This document shows, piece by piece, positions 17,966-26,789 of a stretch of DNA of 64,000 nucleotides (position 1 is the first letter of the stretch; each line of letters begins with the position of its first letter). Below the pieces are notes generated by a model. That model was not told the DNA's origin. It did no database searches and saw only the letters and a program-made list of their open reading frames with translations. The position numbers were made by a program, and so were the translations under genes. Source of the DNA: Lysinibacillus timonensis. Its GTDB lineage: Bacteria; Bacillota; Bacilli; Bacillales_A; Planococcaceae. The stretch is taken from positions 2,448,001 to 2,512,000 of the forward strand of contig NZ_LT985980.1 of assembly GCF_900291985.1 (NCBI RefSeq), written 5' to 3'.

Positions 17966-19442
17966 TATCATTGTTTTGCCTCTGATTATTCCAATTATTA
18001 CGGCAGTTATACTTGTATTTTTACGGGAACATATCATTCTACAGCGAATAATTACGCTTATCACTATGGTCTTTATTTCAGCTATATCAGTTGTATTGTT
18101 ATTAGTAGTACAATCGAATGGAATTATAAAGATTGATTTTAGTGGATGGCTACCGCCATTTGGCATTTTATTTGTTGCAGATTCGTTTGCATTATTAATG
18201 GTCATTATATCAAGTATCGTTACCATTCTTTGTTTAATATATTCTTTCTCAACAATTGGTTACAAACATGAGCATATGTTCTTTTACCCATTCGTATTAT
18301 TTTTAATTGCTGGAGTTAATGGGTCGTTTTTAACTGGAGATATTTTCAATTTATTTGTTTGTTTTGAGGTAATGCTTTTCGCCTCGTATGTATTAGTTGC
18401 GCTAGGTGGAGAAAAAATTCAGTTACGTGAGTCACTGAAATATATGTTGATTAATGTTGTAGCTTCCTGGATTTTCCTAGTAGCACTTGCCTATTTATAT
18501 GGAACTATTAAAACTTTAAATATGGCACATATAGCAGACCGCGTTGCGGAAGTGGGGCAAAACCCACTAATTACGACAGTAGCAATATTGTTTTTAATTG
18601 TATTTAGTTTAAAAGCAGGACTGTTACTATTCTTCTGGCTACCGGGATCTTATACTGTACCTCCAACTGCCGTGCAAGCTCTATTTGCAGCCTTATTAAC
18701 AAAAGTAGGAATATATGCTTTGATTAGAACGTTTACATTAATGTTCCCACTAAACCAAGAAGTAACCCATACGTTGATTGGGATTATGGCCGGAATTACA
18801 ATTATTGCGGGTTGTATGGGTGCATTGTCTGGGAAGGATGTTTATACAATTGCAACATATAACGTCATTATTGGGGTTGGATTTATATTAATAGGGTTAG
18901 CAGTTGGTACAGAATCAGCTATATCGGGTGCCATTTATTATTTAATGCATGACATGGTGGCTAAAGCGTTGTTATTCCTTCTAATTGGAACAATGGTATA
19001 TTTGACTGGTGAGACGGTTGTGAAGAGAATGAGTGGCCTTATTCAACATTACCCACTGTTTGGCTGGATGTTTTTAATCGTCTTATTAGCTTTAACAGGG
19101 GTTCCTCCTTTAAGTGGATTTGTTGGGAAAATACTAATTGGACAGGGGGCGATTGAAGCAGGTTCTTTTGTATTACTTGCTATAGGTTTTGCCTCTAGTG
19201 TCATCGTATTGTATTCACTATTAAGAATTTTCTTGGCATCATTTTTTGGAGAAACAACTGTAAGTGAAGAGGATAAAAAGCCAATTCCAAAGGGTGTAAT
19301 GATGTCGTTTATATTATTAACTCTATCAATGATCTATTTAGGTGTAGGTGTAGAATCTTTATCTGTATATGTGCAAGACGCAACCCGAACTTTAATGAAT
19401 CCATCTGTCTATATTGATGCGATATTAGAGGAGGGAATGTAG
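17958..19442 (+). CDS. mrpD: Na+/H+ antiporter subunit MrpD
   Basis: 494 residues, matching the usual MrpD size. NuoN/NuoM-like proton-channel subunit. Seen: FVCFEVMLFASYVLVALGG (conserved Glu in helix 5 position), LKAGLLLFFWLPGSYTVPPTAVQALFAALLTKVGIYAL with the channel lysine, and TGVPPLSGFVGK. It overlaps mrpC by 8 nt and touches mrpE. Confidence 0.96.
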   Translation: MNNIIVLPLIIPIITAVILVFLREHIILQRIITLITMVFISAISVVLLLVVQSNGIIKIDFSGWLPPFGILFVADSFALLMVIISSIVTILCLIYSFSTIGYKHEHMFFYPFVLFLIAGVNGSFLTGDIFNLFVCFEVMLFASYVLVALGGEKIQLRESLKYMLINVVASWIFLVALAYLYGTIKTLNMAHIADRVAEVGQNPLITTVAILFLIVFSLKAGLLLFFWLPGSYTVPPTAVQALFAALLTKVGIYALIRTFTLMFPLNQEVTHTLIGIMAGITIIAGCMGALSGKDVYTIATYNVIIGVGFILIGLAVGTESAISGAIYYLMHDMVAKALLFLLIGTMVYLTGETVVKRMSGLIQHYPLFGWMFLIVLLALTGVPPLSGFVGKILIGQGAIEAGSFVLLAIGFASSVIVLYSLLRIFLASFFGETTVSEEDKKPIPKGVMMSFILLTLSMIYLGVGVESLSVYVQDATRTLMNPSVYIDAILEEGM

Positions 19443-19924
19443 TGTTAGGTCAATTTATATTGAATCTATTTATAGCCCTTTTATGGTTATTACTAGTTGA
19501 CGAACATGTCCCACAGCTAACGACATTTTTTACTGGTTTTGTTGTAGGGATTGTGATTATCTACGTCATGCATCGTTTTTTTGGTACTAAATTTTATTTA
19601 AGAAGAGTATTCAAAATTCTCGTATTAATGTTGATATTTGTTAGAGAAATTTTAAGTTCAAGTTATGTCATTATGAAACAGATCTTAACTCCGAGATTAA
19701 AAATTACTCCCGGCATTTTTCAATACAAAACAAGGCTGAGAGGAGATTGGGAAATAACGACTTTGGCACTTCTATTAACATTGACTCCAGGTTCTGTAGT
19801 AATGGAAGTTTCTGAAGATGGTCAAGTATTCTATATTCATGCAATGGATCTTGAAGAATCAAAAGATTCCTTACTCCGTTCATTAAATAAATTCGAGAAG
19901 GCGATCATGGAGGTGACAAGATAA
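19442..19924 (+). CDS. mrpE: Na+/H+ antiporter subunit MrpE
   Basis: 160 residues, two to three N-terminal helices and a soluble tail. The core LTLTPGSVVMEV and YIHAMD matches the MrpE/MnhE family. GTG 19442 overlaps the last base of mrpD, and its stop overlaps the ATG of mrpF, so the junctions are translationally coupled. Confidence 0.95.
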   Translation: MLGQFILNLFIALLWLLLVDEHVPQLTTFFTGFVVGIVIIYVMHRFFGTKFYLRRVFKILVLMLIFVREILSSSYVIMKQILTPRLKITPGIFQYKTRLRGDWEITTLALLLTLTPGSVVMEVSEDGQVFYIHAMDLEESKDSLLRSLNKFEKAIMEVTR

Positions 19925-20208
19925 TGAAAGAAATCATACTATTTTTGGCCCTGGCCTTATTTATGGTGGCTATTTTCTTAAATCTTTATCGAGTCATCGT
20001 TGGCCCATCATTACCAGACAGAGCGATTGCTTTAGATACCATTGGTGTTAATTTTATTTCGGCAATTGCCATTGTTTCCATAGTTTTAACAACTACAGCA
20101 TTTTTAGAGGCGATTCTAATTTTAGGTATATTAGCTTTTATCGGTACAATTGCCTTTTCAAAGTATATTGAAAGGGGCGATATTATTGAGCGGAAGCGAA
20201 ATGATTGA
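19924..20208 (+). CDS. mrpF: Na+/H+ antiporter subunit MrpF
   Basis: 94 residues, three helices. Seen: YRVIVGPSLPDRAIALDTIG, the conserved MrpF signature with the G-P-x-x-x-D-R motif. Starts at the ATG overlapping the mrpE stop. Confidence 0.95.
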   Translation: MKEIILFLALALFMVAIFLNLYRVIVGPSLPDRAIALDTIGVNFISAIAIVSIVLTTTAFLEAILILGILAFIGTIAFSKYIERGDIIERKRND

Positions 20209-20620
20209 ATGGATTGCAATCCTTTTAATTTTATTTGGAGCAATTTTTAGTGTTATTAGTGCTATTGGGCTAGTACGCTTACCTGATGTATATACAAGAA
20301 CTCATGCAGCATCAAAAAGCTCTACATTAGCTGTAATGGTTTGTTTGTTAGGTGCATTTATTTATTTTTGGTCCCATGATGGATATGTTAGTGTACGTTT
20401 GATTTTAGGTATTATTTTTGTTTTTATTACTACACCTGTAGCGGGTCACTTGATTTGCCGTGCAGCTTATCGTTCACGAGTACCTTTGGCAGAAGGATCA
20501 GGTGAAGATGAGTTAAAACCATTGTTATTTGGACAAGTAGATGCTGTGTTTTCTAGTGAAGAAGTAAAAGATAACGACAAAGATCATAACGATGAAATGG
20601 AAAAAAAGATATCCACATAG
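20201..20620 (+). CDS. mrpG: Na+/H+ antiporter subunit MrpG
   Basis: 139 residues from ATG 20201. Three helices with IGLVRLPDVYTRTHAASKSST, the MrpG signature. ATG 20201 overlaps the mrpF end (ATGATTGA). TTG 20186 with AAAGGGG 8 nt upstream is a plausible alternative that adds five residues. The C-terminal ~35 residues (after LLFGQVDAV) are acidic and charged, slightly longer than many MrpG proteins. Last gene of the operon; a terminator follows. Confidence 0.94.
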   Translation: MIEWIAILLILFGAIFSVISAIGLVRLPDVYTRTHAASKSSTLAVMVCLLGAFIYFWSHDGYVSVRLILGIIFVFITTPVAGHLICRAAYRSRVPLAEGSGEDELKPLLFGQVDAVFSSEEVKDNDKDHNDEMEKKIST

Positions 20621-20625
20621 GCAGG

Positions 20626-20660
20626 AACACTCACTTTTTTAGTGGGTGTTTTCTTTTTTT
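20626..20660 (+). terminator. terminator of the mrp operon
   Basis: AACACTCACT (20626-20635) pairs with AGTGGGTGTT (20641-20650) around a T5 loop, followed by TTCTTTTTTT. Confidence 0.87.
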
Positions 20661-20812
20661 GTGGATAAATTTTTGATATTTGTTTCGATTTTTCGAATAT
20701 ATACTGTGGAAAAGTACCCTTTTTGAGGATAAAGCTGTGGAGAATGTTGAAAACATAATTTATTTAGTGCATTTTTGTGGATAAGTATTTTCATATTAAA
20801 GTTTTATGCACG
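20660..20812. promoter_or_regulatory. cluster of DnaA-box sequences
   Basis: Two perfect DnaA boxes (TTATCCACA on the minus strand) lie at 20660-20668 and 20776-20784. Between them on the same strand are three one-mismatch boxes: TTTTCCACA (20705-20713), TTATCCTCA (20724-20732) and TTCTCCACA (20736-20744). TTATGCACG on the plus strand (20804-20812) is one mismatch from TTATNCACA. Known: Bacillus chromosomes carry DnaA-box clusters away from oriC that bind DnaA and tune initiation. Inference: this is such a cluster. Chance in AT-rich DNA does not easily explain five same-strand sites in 125 bp. Confidence 0.6.
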
Positions 20813-20895
20813 GAAGACTCTACAATGCTAGAAATTATTCTTTATAATAATGACAGAGGAATGGGTTGAGTGTATGCGGTTAATATAATTTAAGA

Positions 20896-21461
20896 GTGAT
20901 TACTTCTTTGAGTGTAATTACTAATACTAATACAGAGATACTTTTAAAAAGACTGCAAACAAGTAACAATGAAATATCAGGTCAAATTGAAATGAAACTT
21001 CTAACAATGAAATTTGGAATTATTGGTGAAGAACGTTTAAAAAGTGGAATGAGTATAGTAAAAGAAAACAACATATACCAATTAAAGATCTTAATAAATT
21101 AAGTGGGTTGATGAAGGACGAAAGCAATAAAAATCAGTATTCACAATTTCCGATTACTAAAAGCATGAATAGCGGACACATAAGATTAATTAAGGGAGTA
21201 CGTTGTAATCTGTGTGGAAAGATCGGAATGCTTCGGAGTTATGGTCATTGGGAATGTTCTTGTGGCAATAAAGAAAAGTATGCTCATATCCCAACTCTTC
21301 AAGGATGGTTTATATTCAATAAAGATACAATTACAAATCGTGAATGTCGAGATTACCTAATGATCAACGACCGTCACTTAGCAAAAAGATTATTGAAACA
21401 CCCCAACATAATTGAGTTTGGCCATAACAAGGGTACATTCTATAAGTGGAAATGGAAGTAA
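20896..21461 (+). pseudogene. NERD-domain protein remnant with internal deletion
   Basis: The first piece (20896-21102, 68 codons) resembles the N-terminal lead-in of Bacillus NERD proteins (LLKRLQTSNNEISGQ, then GIIGEERL). The second (21108-21461) resembles their C-terminus: GVRCNLCGKIGMLRSYGHWECSCG, a four-Cys zinc-ribbon-like knuckle, then DYLMINDRHLAKRLL and a Lys-rich end. Between them the whole NERD nuclease core (about 150 residues with the catalytic Asp/Glu/Lys) is missing, and the frame shifts near 21095. It therefore looks like a decayed gene. The C-terminal piece has an ATG but no strong ribosome binding site. Confidence 0.62.
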
Positions 21462-21472
21462 TATAGGAACAG

Positions 21473-21507
21473 AATCTCCTTTCGAATTTTTCAAAAGGAG
21501 ATTTTTT
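21473..21507 (+). terminator. terminator after the NERD remnant
   Basis: AATCTCCTTT (21473-21482) pairs with AAAAGGAGATT (21493-21503), followed by TTTTTTC. It survives although the gene before it appears broken. Confidence 0.82.
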
Positions 21508-21531
21508 CATAGTACTGATGAAATTTTGGAA

Positions 21532-21636
21532 GTTGCATATAAGATTATCCAGGTTGCTCATATCAGAAGAAAAGTTGCTCCTATCGCTCGAGAAGTCGCT
21601 CATAAATAGGTAAAAATTGCTCAGAGAAATACGAAG
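21532..21636 (+). repeat. 21-bp tandem repeat, about five units
   Basis: Units start at 21532, 21553, 21574, 21595 and 21616, exactly 21 bp apart, each opening with GTTGC or GTCGC/ATTGC and then mostly TCATA/TCCTA. The three middle units are clearest. In one frame they encode a heptad (VAHIRRK, VAPIARE), but no start supports translation. Similar periodicity occurs at 31872-32010 and 32100-32183. Confidence 0.7.
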
Positions 21637-21691
21637 TACCGCTTTCCCCCACTGATAGCCCTTTTTCTATTTGCCGCAAACTGGGGAAAAA

Positions 21692-21741
21692 TTGACAGTT
21701 TTCACTATTTGTAATATAGTACATTACAACAGTAATGCACT
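21692..21741 (+). promoter_or_regulatory. promoter and operator of the GntR/ABC operon
   Basis: TTGACA (21692-21697), 17-bp spacer, TATAGT (21715-21720) is a strong sigma-A promoter. AGTACATTAC (21718-21727) and GTAATGCACT (21732-21741) form an inverted repeat with a 4-bp centre and one mismatch, covering the -10 end and start site. The likely ligand is the GntR-family repressor encoded next. Confidence 0.8.
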
Positions 21742-21816
21742 AAGTTCCCCAGTTATTAACTAACAATCAAACCCGATATTCGTATATATCAATGCTGCTC
21801 GAAAGGAGGAGCCATA

Positions 21817-22191
21817 TTGAATTTTAACACTGATAGCACAACACCTATTTATGTACAAATAGCAGAATGGATAGAAAATGAAATTTTAGCAGATCGGCTA
21901 ATAACCGATGGAAAAGTGTTTTCTCAATATCAACTTGCAGAAATGTTTAATATCAATCCAGCTACGGCGGGGAAAGGGCTAACCATATTACTTGAAAATA
22001 ATATTTTGTACAAGAAAAGGGGGCTTGGCATGTTTGTTCAAGAAGGAGCCAAAAACTTAATTTTAGAAAATAGACGGGAAGAGAAGCTAAAAGTGTTAGC
22101 TAAAGAAATTGTCCTTGAAGCGAAGCGGTTATTTGTATCAGATGATGAGTTAATTGAGCTAATTAAGAGAGTCCAAAGGGAGGGGAAATGA
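21817..22191 (+). CDS. YtrA-subfamily GntR transcriptional regulator
   Basis: 124 residues, the short GntR type without a large effector domain. Seen: PIYVQIAEWIENEIL at the start, QLAEMFNINPATAGKGLTILLENNIL (winged helix), and RGLGMFVQEGA, the wing. The C-terminal ~45 residues form a short helical dimerisation part. TTG 21817 follows GAAAGGAGG. Likely an autorepressor of the operon, acting on the palindrome at 21718-21741. Confidence 0.9.
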   Translation: MNFNTDSTTPIYVQIAEWIENEILADRLITDGKVFSQYQLAEMFNINPATAGKGLTILLENNILYKKRGLGMFVQEGAKNLILENRREEKLKVLAKEIVLEAKRLFVSDDELIELIKRVQREGK

Positions 22192-22192
22192 C

Positions 22193-23086
22193 TTGTCTAC
22201 GATAGTATGTAAGGAAGTATCGAAAAAGTATCATAACATTAACGCATTAAGGAGTATATCCTGTGAAATACATGAAGACAAAATCATCGGATTAATTGGT
22301 CGGAACGGTGCGGGGAAATCTACGTTACTTAAAATACTAGCAGGCCATTTAAAACCAGCAGGGGGCACTGTTGAAATTTTTAGTGAGCAACCCTTTAACA
22401 ATCTAAAGGTTGCATCTAACCTAATTTTTATTGAGGATACAATGTCCTTCCCGCCGATTTTTACAATCAATGAAATAGTCAACATGGCGAAGGATTTCTA
22501 TCTTAATTGGAATGAAGAACTGGCAAGACGTCTCCTGGCTTATGCAAATATTCCGGAAAAATCATTTCACCATAATTTATCGAAGGGGCAAAAGTCTGCT
22601 TTTAACCTAATTTATGGGCTTGCAGCTAGATGCGCTATCACGCTATTCGACGAACCAATGAATGGTATGGATGAATCGATTAGAACAGACCTGTATCGTG
22701 CCATTTTAAAAGAGTATATCGCTTATCCTCGTACAATCATACTTTCTAGCCATCATCTGCAGGAAATTGAACATCTCCTGGAAGAAATTTTACTCATCGA
22801 TCAAGGGCAAGTAACTCTACATGCTCCCCTGGATGAGGTAAAAGAGTTACTTGTAAGATTAGTCGGATCGAGAGAAGAAATTAAAATGATCCTACAGGAT
22901 ACAGAAATTTATTACGAAAGAAATGAAACTGTCAGAAGCGAAGTGGTTGTTGAATCAGCTATGATTAGTAAGTTTCAAGAGCAATTACTAAATGCAGGGG
23001 TTGTTATTCAATCTGTATCAGCAAGTGATGTGTGTAAATATTTAACAAGCTCGACGAAAGGAGGAATAGATGATGTCTTTAAATAA
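22193..23086 (+). CDS. ABC transporter ATP-binding protein
   Basis: 297 residues. Walker A GRNGAGKST (~residues 37-45), a modified signature LSKGQKSAF, Walker B ITLFDEP with MNGMD, and SSHHLQEIE (H-loop). The C-terminal ~80 residues are an extra domain seen in YtrB/BcrA-like exporters. TTG 22193 is 1 bp after the GntR stop. It energises the membrane protein encoded next. The substrate is unknown; relatives sit in cell-envelope-stress exporters. Confidence 0.9.
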   Translation: MSTIVCKEVSKKYHNINALRSISCEIHEDKIIGLIGRNGAGKSTLLKILAGHLKPAGGTVEIFSEQPFNNLKVASNLIFIEDTMSFPPIFTINEIVNMAKDFYLNWNEELARRLLAYANIPEKSFHHNLSKGQKSAFNLIYGLAARCAITLFDEPMNGMDESIRTDLYRAILKEYIAYPRTIILSSHHLQEIEHLLEEILLIDQGQVTLHAPLDEVKELLVRLVGSREEIKMILQDTEIYYERNETVRSEVVVESAMISKFQEQLLNAGVVIQSVSASDVCKYLTSSTKGGIDDVFK

Positions 23087-23795
23087 GATGACTTTCTTTC
23101 AAGTTGTACGGAAACAAGTGAAGTGGAAATGTAAAGCTTATAGTCAATCGTTTATAACTTTAATTATTATTCAAGTTATTCTATCTCTTTTAGCATTTAA
23201 TGGTTCCGGCATGTCGGGAACAGGTACGAACGATTTGCAATTAGATATCACATTTTATAGTTTAGATACGCTCGTCATTATTTCATGCATTTGTGCATTT
23301 ATTACAGCATTACTTTTGCAATCAAAAGATAATATACAGGATGACTATTCGATTGTATCAAGCCGAATTACATCCAGTTTCTCTAATTCAATATTTATTA
23401 TTATTTATAGTTTCATAGCAACGATTACTACCTTTACATCTTTTTATATAAGTGTGTTAATGGTTCAACTAATTTCAAATACTGTATTGATTAGAGAGGG
23501 AGTATTAATTAATCCAATACAATTTATGGTTGTTTTTTTCATCTTATTATTAGCCGCTTCGAGTGGGTTCTTTTTGGGCGCTGCATTTTACCGAGCTAAA
23601 ATGCTAGGAATTGGTATTATTATTTTATCAATTGTAGTTATTAACAATGTATTTGAAGAGCAATTGCTGACGCTACTAACATTCTTTTTTGAACAAGGAT
23701 ATCTCTTATTTATATTGAAAGGGATTGTAGTTGCTATGGTATTAATGTCTTTATCAATACTTCTCCATAGTCGAAAAGAGGTGAGTCGACGATGA
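23070..23795 (+). CDS. ABC transporter membrane protein
   Basis: 241 residues with about six hydrophobic helices and a large loop after helix 1. It starts at ATG 23070 or 23073 behind AAAGGAGG and overlaps the ATPase gene by 17 nt, so it is the partner permease. No recognisable substrate motif. Weak similarity in layout to YtrC/YtrD-type permeases is an inference from size and context. Confidence 0.75.
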   Translation: MMSLNKMTFFQVVRKQVKWKCKAYSQSFITLIIIQVILSLLAFNGSGMSGTGTNDLQLDITFYSLDTLVIISCICAFITALLLQSKDNIQDDYSIVSSRITSSFSNSIFIIIYSFIATITTFTSFYISVLMVQLISNTVLIREGVLINPIQFMVVFFILLLAASSGFFLGAAFYRAKMLGIGIIILSIVVINNVFEEQLLTLLTFFFEQGYLLFILKGIVVAMVLMSLSILLHSRKEVSRR

Positions 23796-24505
23796 CAGGA
23801 ATACTATCACTTCTAGGTGTAATAACTACATTTGTTATTATTATTGCTGTTGTTTTCATTGTATCTCGAGTGTTAGGGAGTAATATTTGGACAGTTAAAA
23901 GAAATAAAATCTTCCTTCTCTCATATATTGGTCTAGGCGCTATTTGTTTTATCATCCTATTCTTCGCTACTGAAGGAGAGCCTGAAAGAGTTTCGAAAGA
24001 AGAAATGCAAGCTGTTTTGGTGAATCAAGATAAAATTTGGCAAATGTTTGATTCAAAAAATATAGAAGAAATAGACGAAGCATTTTTAGCAAAAGAATCG
24101 TCCTACGAATTACCGACTAATAAACTAACAATTAGTCCAATTTATACGGATATATATGGAGTAAGCATTGTTGTTGAAAAAAGAGAAGACCCAGCATCGA
24201 ATGAAATATTTGCAAAGACATATGTTACCCCACATATTCTTGAGGGATATGATTTAACAGAGTATGTTCAATTTGATCGATTCGAATTCAAGGATAGTGA
24301 ACTAATAATTAACCAAGTACCTCAACAAAAAGTTCAATATTATAAAGTCACACCTACGATGGAAATACTCGAGCAATTCAGAGATTGGGACTTAGAGAAC
24401 GATGATATTTACAATTATGCTACAGGTTCTACAATTCTCTTCTTGAATGTTCCTGAGCATGTTAAAATTATTGATGAGAGTGGTTATATCTTAGTTGAAA
24501 GTTAG
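23792..24505 (+). CDS. membrane-anchored protein of unknown function
   Basis: 237 residues. Two N-terminal hydrophobic helices (about 5-27 and 38-60), then a ~175-residue soluble domain, probably outside the cell, rich in acidic residues, with no motif I recognise. It overlaps the permease gene by 4 nt (ATGA), so it is an integral part of the ABC operon. Possibly an accessory or sensor subunit; function is not claimed. Confidence 0.7.
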   Translation: MTGILSLLGVITTFVIIIAVVFIVSRVLGSNIWTVKRNKIFLLSYIGLGAICFIILFFATEGEPERVSKEEMQAVLVNQDKIWQMFDSKNIEEIDEAFLAKESSYELPTNKLTISPIYTDIYGVSIVVEKREDPASNEIFAKTYVTPHILEGYDLTEYVQFDRFEFKDSELIINQVPQQKVQYYKVTPTMEILEQFRDWDLENDDIYNYATGSTILFLNVPEHVKIIDESGYILVES

Positions 24506-24582
24506 TTCTAAGAGAATTGAATGTCTATAATTTTTAAATAGTCGAAACCACTTATCTATATTAATGAATCGAGCGACCAGTT

Positions 24583-25398
24583 TTGAAAAAATTATTAAGA
24601 TTATTCCTTCTTATTCTAGGAGTATATATATTTTTATATGTCAATAATCATTGGATTGTGACGACAGAACATCTATATGAATCGGAAAAAATTCCAAAAA
24701 GCTTCAATGGTTTTCGTATAACACAAGTATCAGATTTACATGATGCTGTATTCGGTAATAATCAGAAGCAACTAGTGAATAAAGTGAGGGCTACCAATCC
24801 TGATGTCATCTTTATTACGGGGGATTTAATAGATAGTAACCGGTATGATTTAGAGCAGAGTTTAGCAGCAGTAAAGGAATTTGTTAAAATTGCTGATGTT
24901 TATTATGTAATAGGTAATCATGAAGTTGCTATCAATGAGGTCGAGCAAATTTATGATTCCATGAAAAGTATAGGTGTTAATATATTGCCGAATGTAATGA
25001 CGACAATTGAGCGGAATGGGGAAAGTATTGAAATTATCGGAATTGAAGATCCTTTAAACGGTCATGAAACACAGTTTATGCTTGATATTGCGAAAGTATC
25101 TGCAAGCGATGATGCATTTCACATACTTTTAGCACATCGTCCGGAGTATTTCCAAAAATATGTAAAAAATGATTTTGATATGGTTTTCTCCGGACACGCT
25201 CATGGTGGGCAAGTTCGCATACCTTTTGTAGGTGGACTTGTTGCTCCTGGACAAGGTTTTATGCCTACATATACTGCAGGGTCATATAAAGAAAAAGAAA
25301 CGACGATGTATGTTAGTAGAGGATTAGGCAATAGTACGGTACCGTTTAGAATTTTTAATCTGCCAGAAATTGTAGTAGTGGAACTGAAGGCGAAATAG
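24583..25398 (+). CDS. membrane-anchored metallophosphoesterase (YkuE-like)
   Basis: 271 residues. An N-terminal helix (~4-22) anchors a calcineurin-like phosphoesterase. The metal-binding blocks are all present in order: DLHD, GDLID, GNHE, a single His in LLAHRPE, and GHAHGGQ. Known relatives include YkuE and UDP-2,3-diacylglucosamine hydrolase-like proteins; the substrate here is unknown. The start TTG 24583 has only a weak ribosome binding site. Convergent with alaX. Confidence 0.9.
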   Translation: MKKLLRLFLLILGVYIFLYVNNHWIVTTEHLYESEKIPKSFNGFRITQVSDLHDAVFGNNQKQLVNKVRATNPDVIFITGDLIDSNRYDLEQSLAAVKEFVKIADVYYVIGNHEVAINEVEQIYDSMKSIGVNILPNVMTTIERNGESIEIIGIEDPLNGHETQFMLDIAKVSASDDAFHILLAHRPEYFQKYVKNDFDMVFSGHAHGGQVRIPFVGGLVAPGQGFMPTYTAGSYKEKETTMYVSRGLGNSTVPFRIFNLPEIVVVELKAK

Positions 25399-25400
25399 TA

Positions 25401-25433
25401 AAAGGCGAGTCTTATTTTTAAAGCTCGCCTTCA
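25401..25433. terminator. terminator between phosphoesterase and alaX
   Basis: AAGGCGAG (25402-25409) pairs with CTCGCCTT (25424-25431). The T run is short on the plus strand (CATTTTA) and present on the minus strand (TTTTACTATT). Confidence 0.7.
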
Positions 25434-25435
25434 TT

Positions 25436-26623
25436 TTATAGGATCATTCGCTTCATTTCAGCAAGTAGATTGTCTGGGGAAATAATCTTTTCGCCACCAC
25501 CTTGGACAAATGAATCGTTTCCGCCACCTTTTCCATTAATTAATGGAAGTACCTTCACGGATACCTCCTTCATACTTTTATTAACGTTTGCTCCTTTAGC
25601 TGCGACAAATTGCAGGTTACTATCATTTTCTGAGACAAGTAATACAACAGTATGTTCGTTTTCTGCAACAATTGCACGCCCAAGTTTTTGTAATGTTTGA
25701 ACAGAACGATTTATAAAAGTTGTTGCAACTATATTATCTTCACCATTTGATAAAAGTTCCCTAGCCTCATAAACAAGTAAAGCATCTTGTGCCTCACTTA
25801 AGGCTTTTTCTATAGCCTTAGCATCCTTCATAACTTTCTGAAGTGCTACTGCTGCTTCTTCTTCTGGAACGCTTAAATTTCGAGCAACTTCAGACAGTAC
25901 TTTTTTACGCATTGCTAGTTGCTTTAAAACACGGTTCCCACAAACAAAAAATACACGAATATTTTTCTTCATCTTCTCAATGCTCATAATTTTCAACAGG
26001 CTAACTTGACCTGTAGAAGTAGGGTGGGTCCCACCACAACCATTATAATCATAGTCAGGAATAATCACTAGTCGGATATCTTCATCCACTGAAACGTCTT
26101 TTCTAATAGGGTATTGGGAAAGTTCCTCTTTAGTTATCCACTTTGTTTCAATTGTACGATTTTCTAAAATAATGTCATTAGCACGTTTTTCAGCAAGCTC
26201 TAGTTGTTCTTCAGAAATACGATCAGTATTTAGATCTATTGAGACGAGCTCTGAACCTAAGTGGAAACTAACCGTAGCAAAATTAAATAATTCAGCAAAT
26301 GAGGCGGATAATATATGCTGTCCGCAATGTTGTTGCATATGGTCAAACCGACGCTCCCAATTTATTTCTCCAACAACTTCACCATGTAAGACATTTACAC
26401 TTCCTTCTACATAATGGCGAATTTTATTATCTACTTTTTCAACATCAATGACACTTACTCCATTTATTATCCCTGTATCATGAGGTTGTCCACCACCAGT
26501 AGGGTAAAAAGCAGTGTTTGATAAAACGACATAGGAACGACCGGAATCTTCAGTCCCGGTTTCAACTACCGTTGCTTTGAATTGTTTTATCATAGAATCT
26601 TGATAATAAAATAAATCCTTCAA
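25436..26623 (-). CDS. alaX: alanyl-tRNA editing protein, AlaX type II with DHHA1 domain
   Basis: 395 residues. It hydrolyses mischarged Ser- or Gly-tRNA(Ala) in trans. The editing-domain zinc ligands are visible: HCGQH (HxxxH) and CGGTH (CxxxH). The N-terminal part has the TGGGQPHD motif of AlaRS editing domains. The last ~90 residues with GKGGGND and GGGE are the DHHA1 domain. The start TTG 26623 follows AAGGGGG. Single gene on the minus strand. Confidence 0.9.
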   Translation of the reverse strand: MKDLFYYQDSMIKQFKATVVETGTEDSGRSYVVLSNTAFYPTGGGQPHDTGIINGVSVIDVEKVDNKIRHYVEGSVNVLHGEVVGEINWERRFDHMQQHCGQHILSASFAELFNFATVSFHLGSELVSIDLNTDRISEEQLELAEKRANDIILENRTIETKWITKEELSQYPIRKDVSVDEDIRLVIIPDYDYNGCGGTHPTSTGQVSLLKIMSIEKMKKNIRVFFVCGNRVLKQLAMRKKVLSEVARNLSVPEEEAAVALQKVMKDAKAIEKALSEAQDALLVYEARELLSNGEDNIVATTFINRSVQTLQKLGRAIVAENEHTVVLLVSENDSNLQFVAAKGANVNKSMKEVSVKVLPLINGKGGGNDSFVQGGGEKIISPDNLLAEMKRMIL

Positions 26624-26789
26624 TTAACAAAACCCCCTTATAATTAGTTAGTAATAGGATTATTTTTACACAGTTTGATTTTCCTGTCACTTATGAATCA
26701 GTGTCCAAATGTTTTTAATTGACCAAGTGAAGGTTTCGTATATTATTAAAGGTAAGAATTGATGTGTACTTGTAAAAGGAGATACAAAT

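Noticed and set aside
21412-21609. 65-codon frame with a VA heptad
   Set aside because: No start site; it begins inside the NERD remnant and passes through a terminator, so the heptad reflects the DNA repeat.
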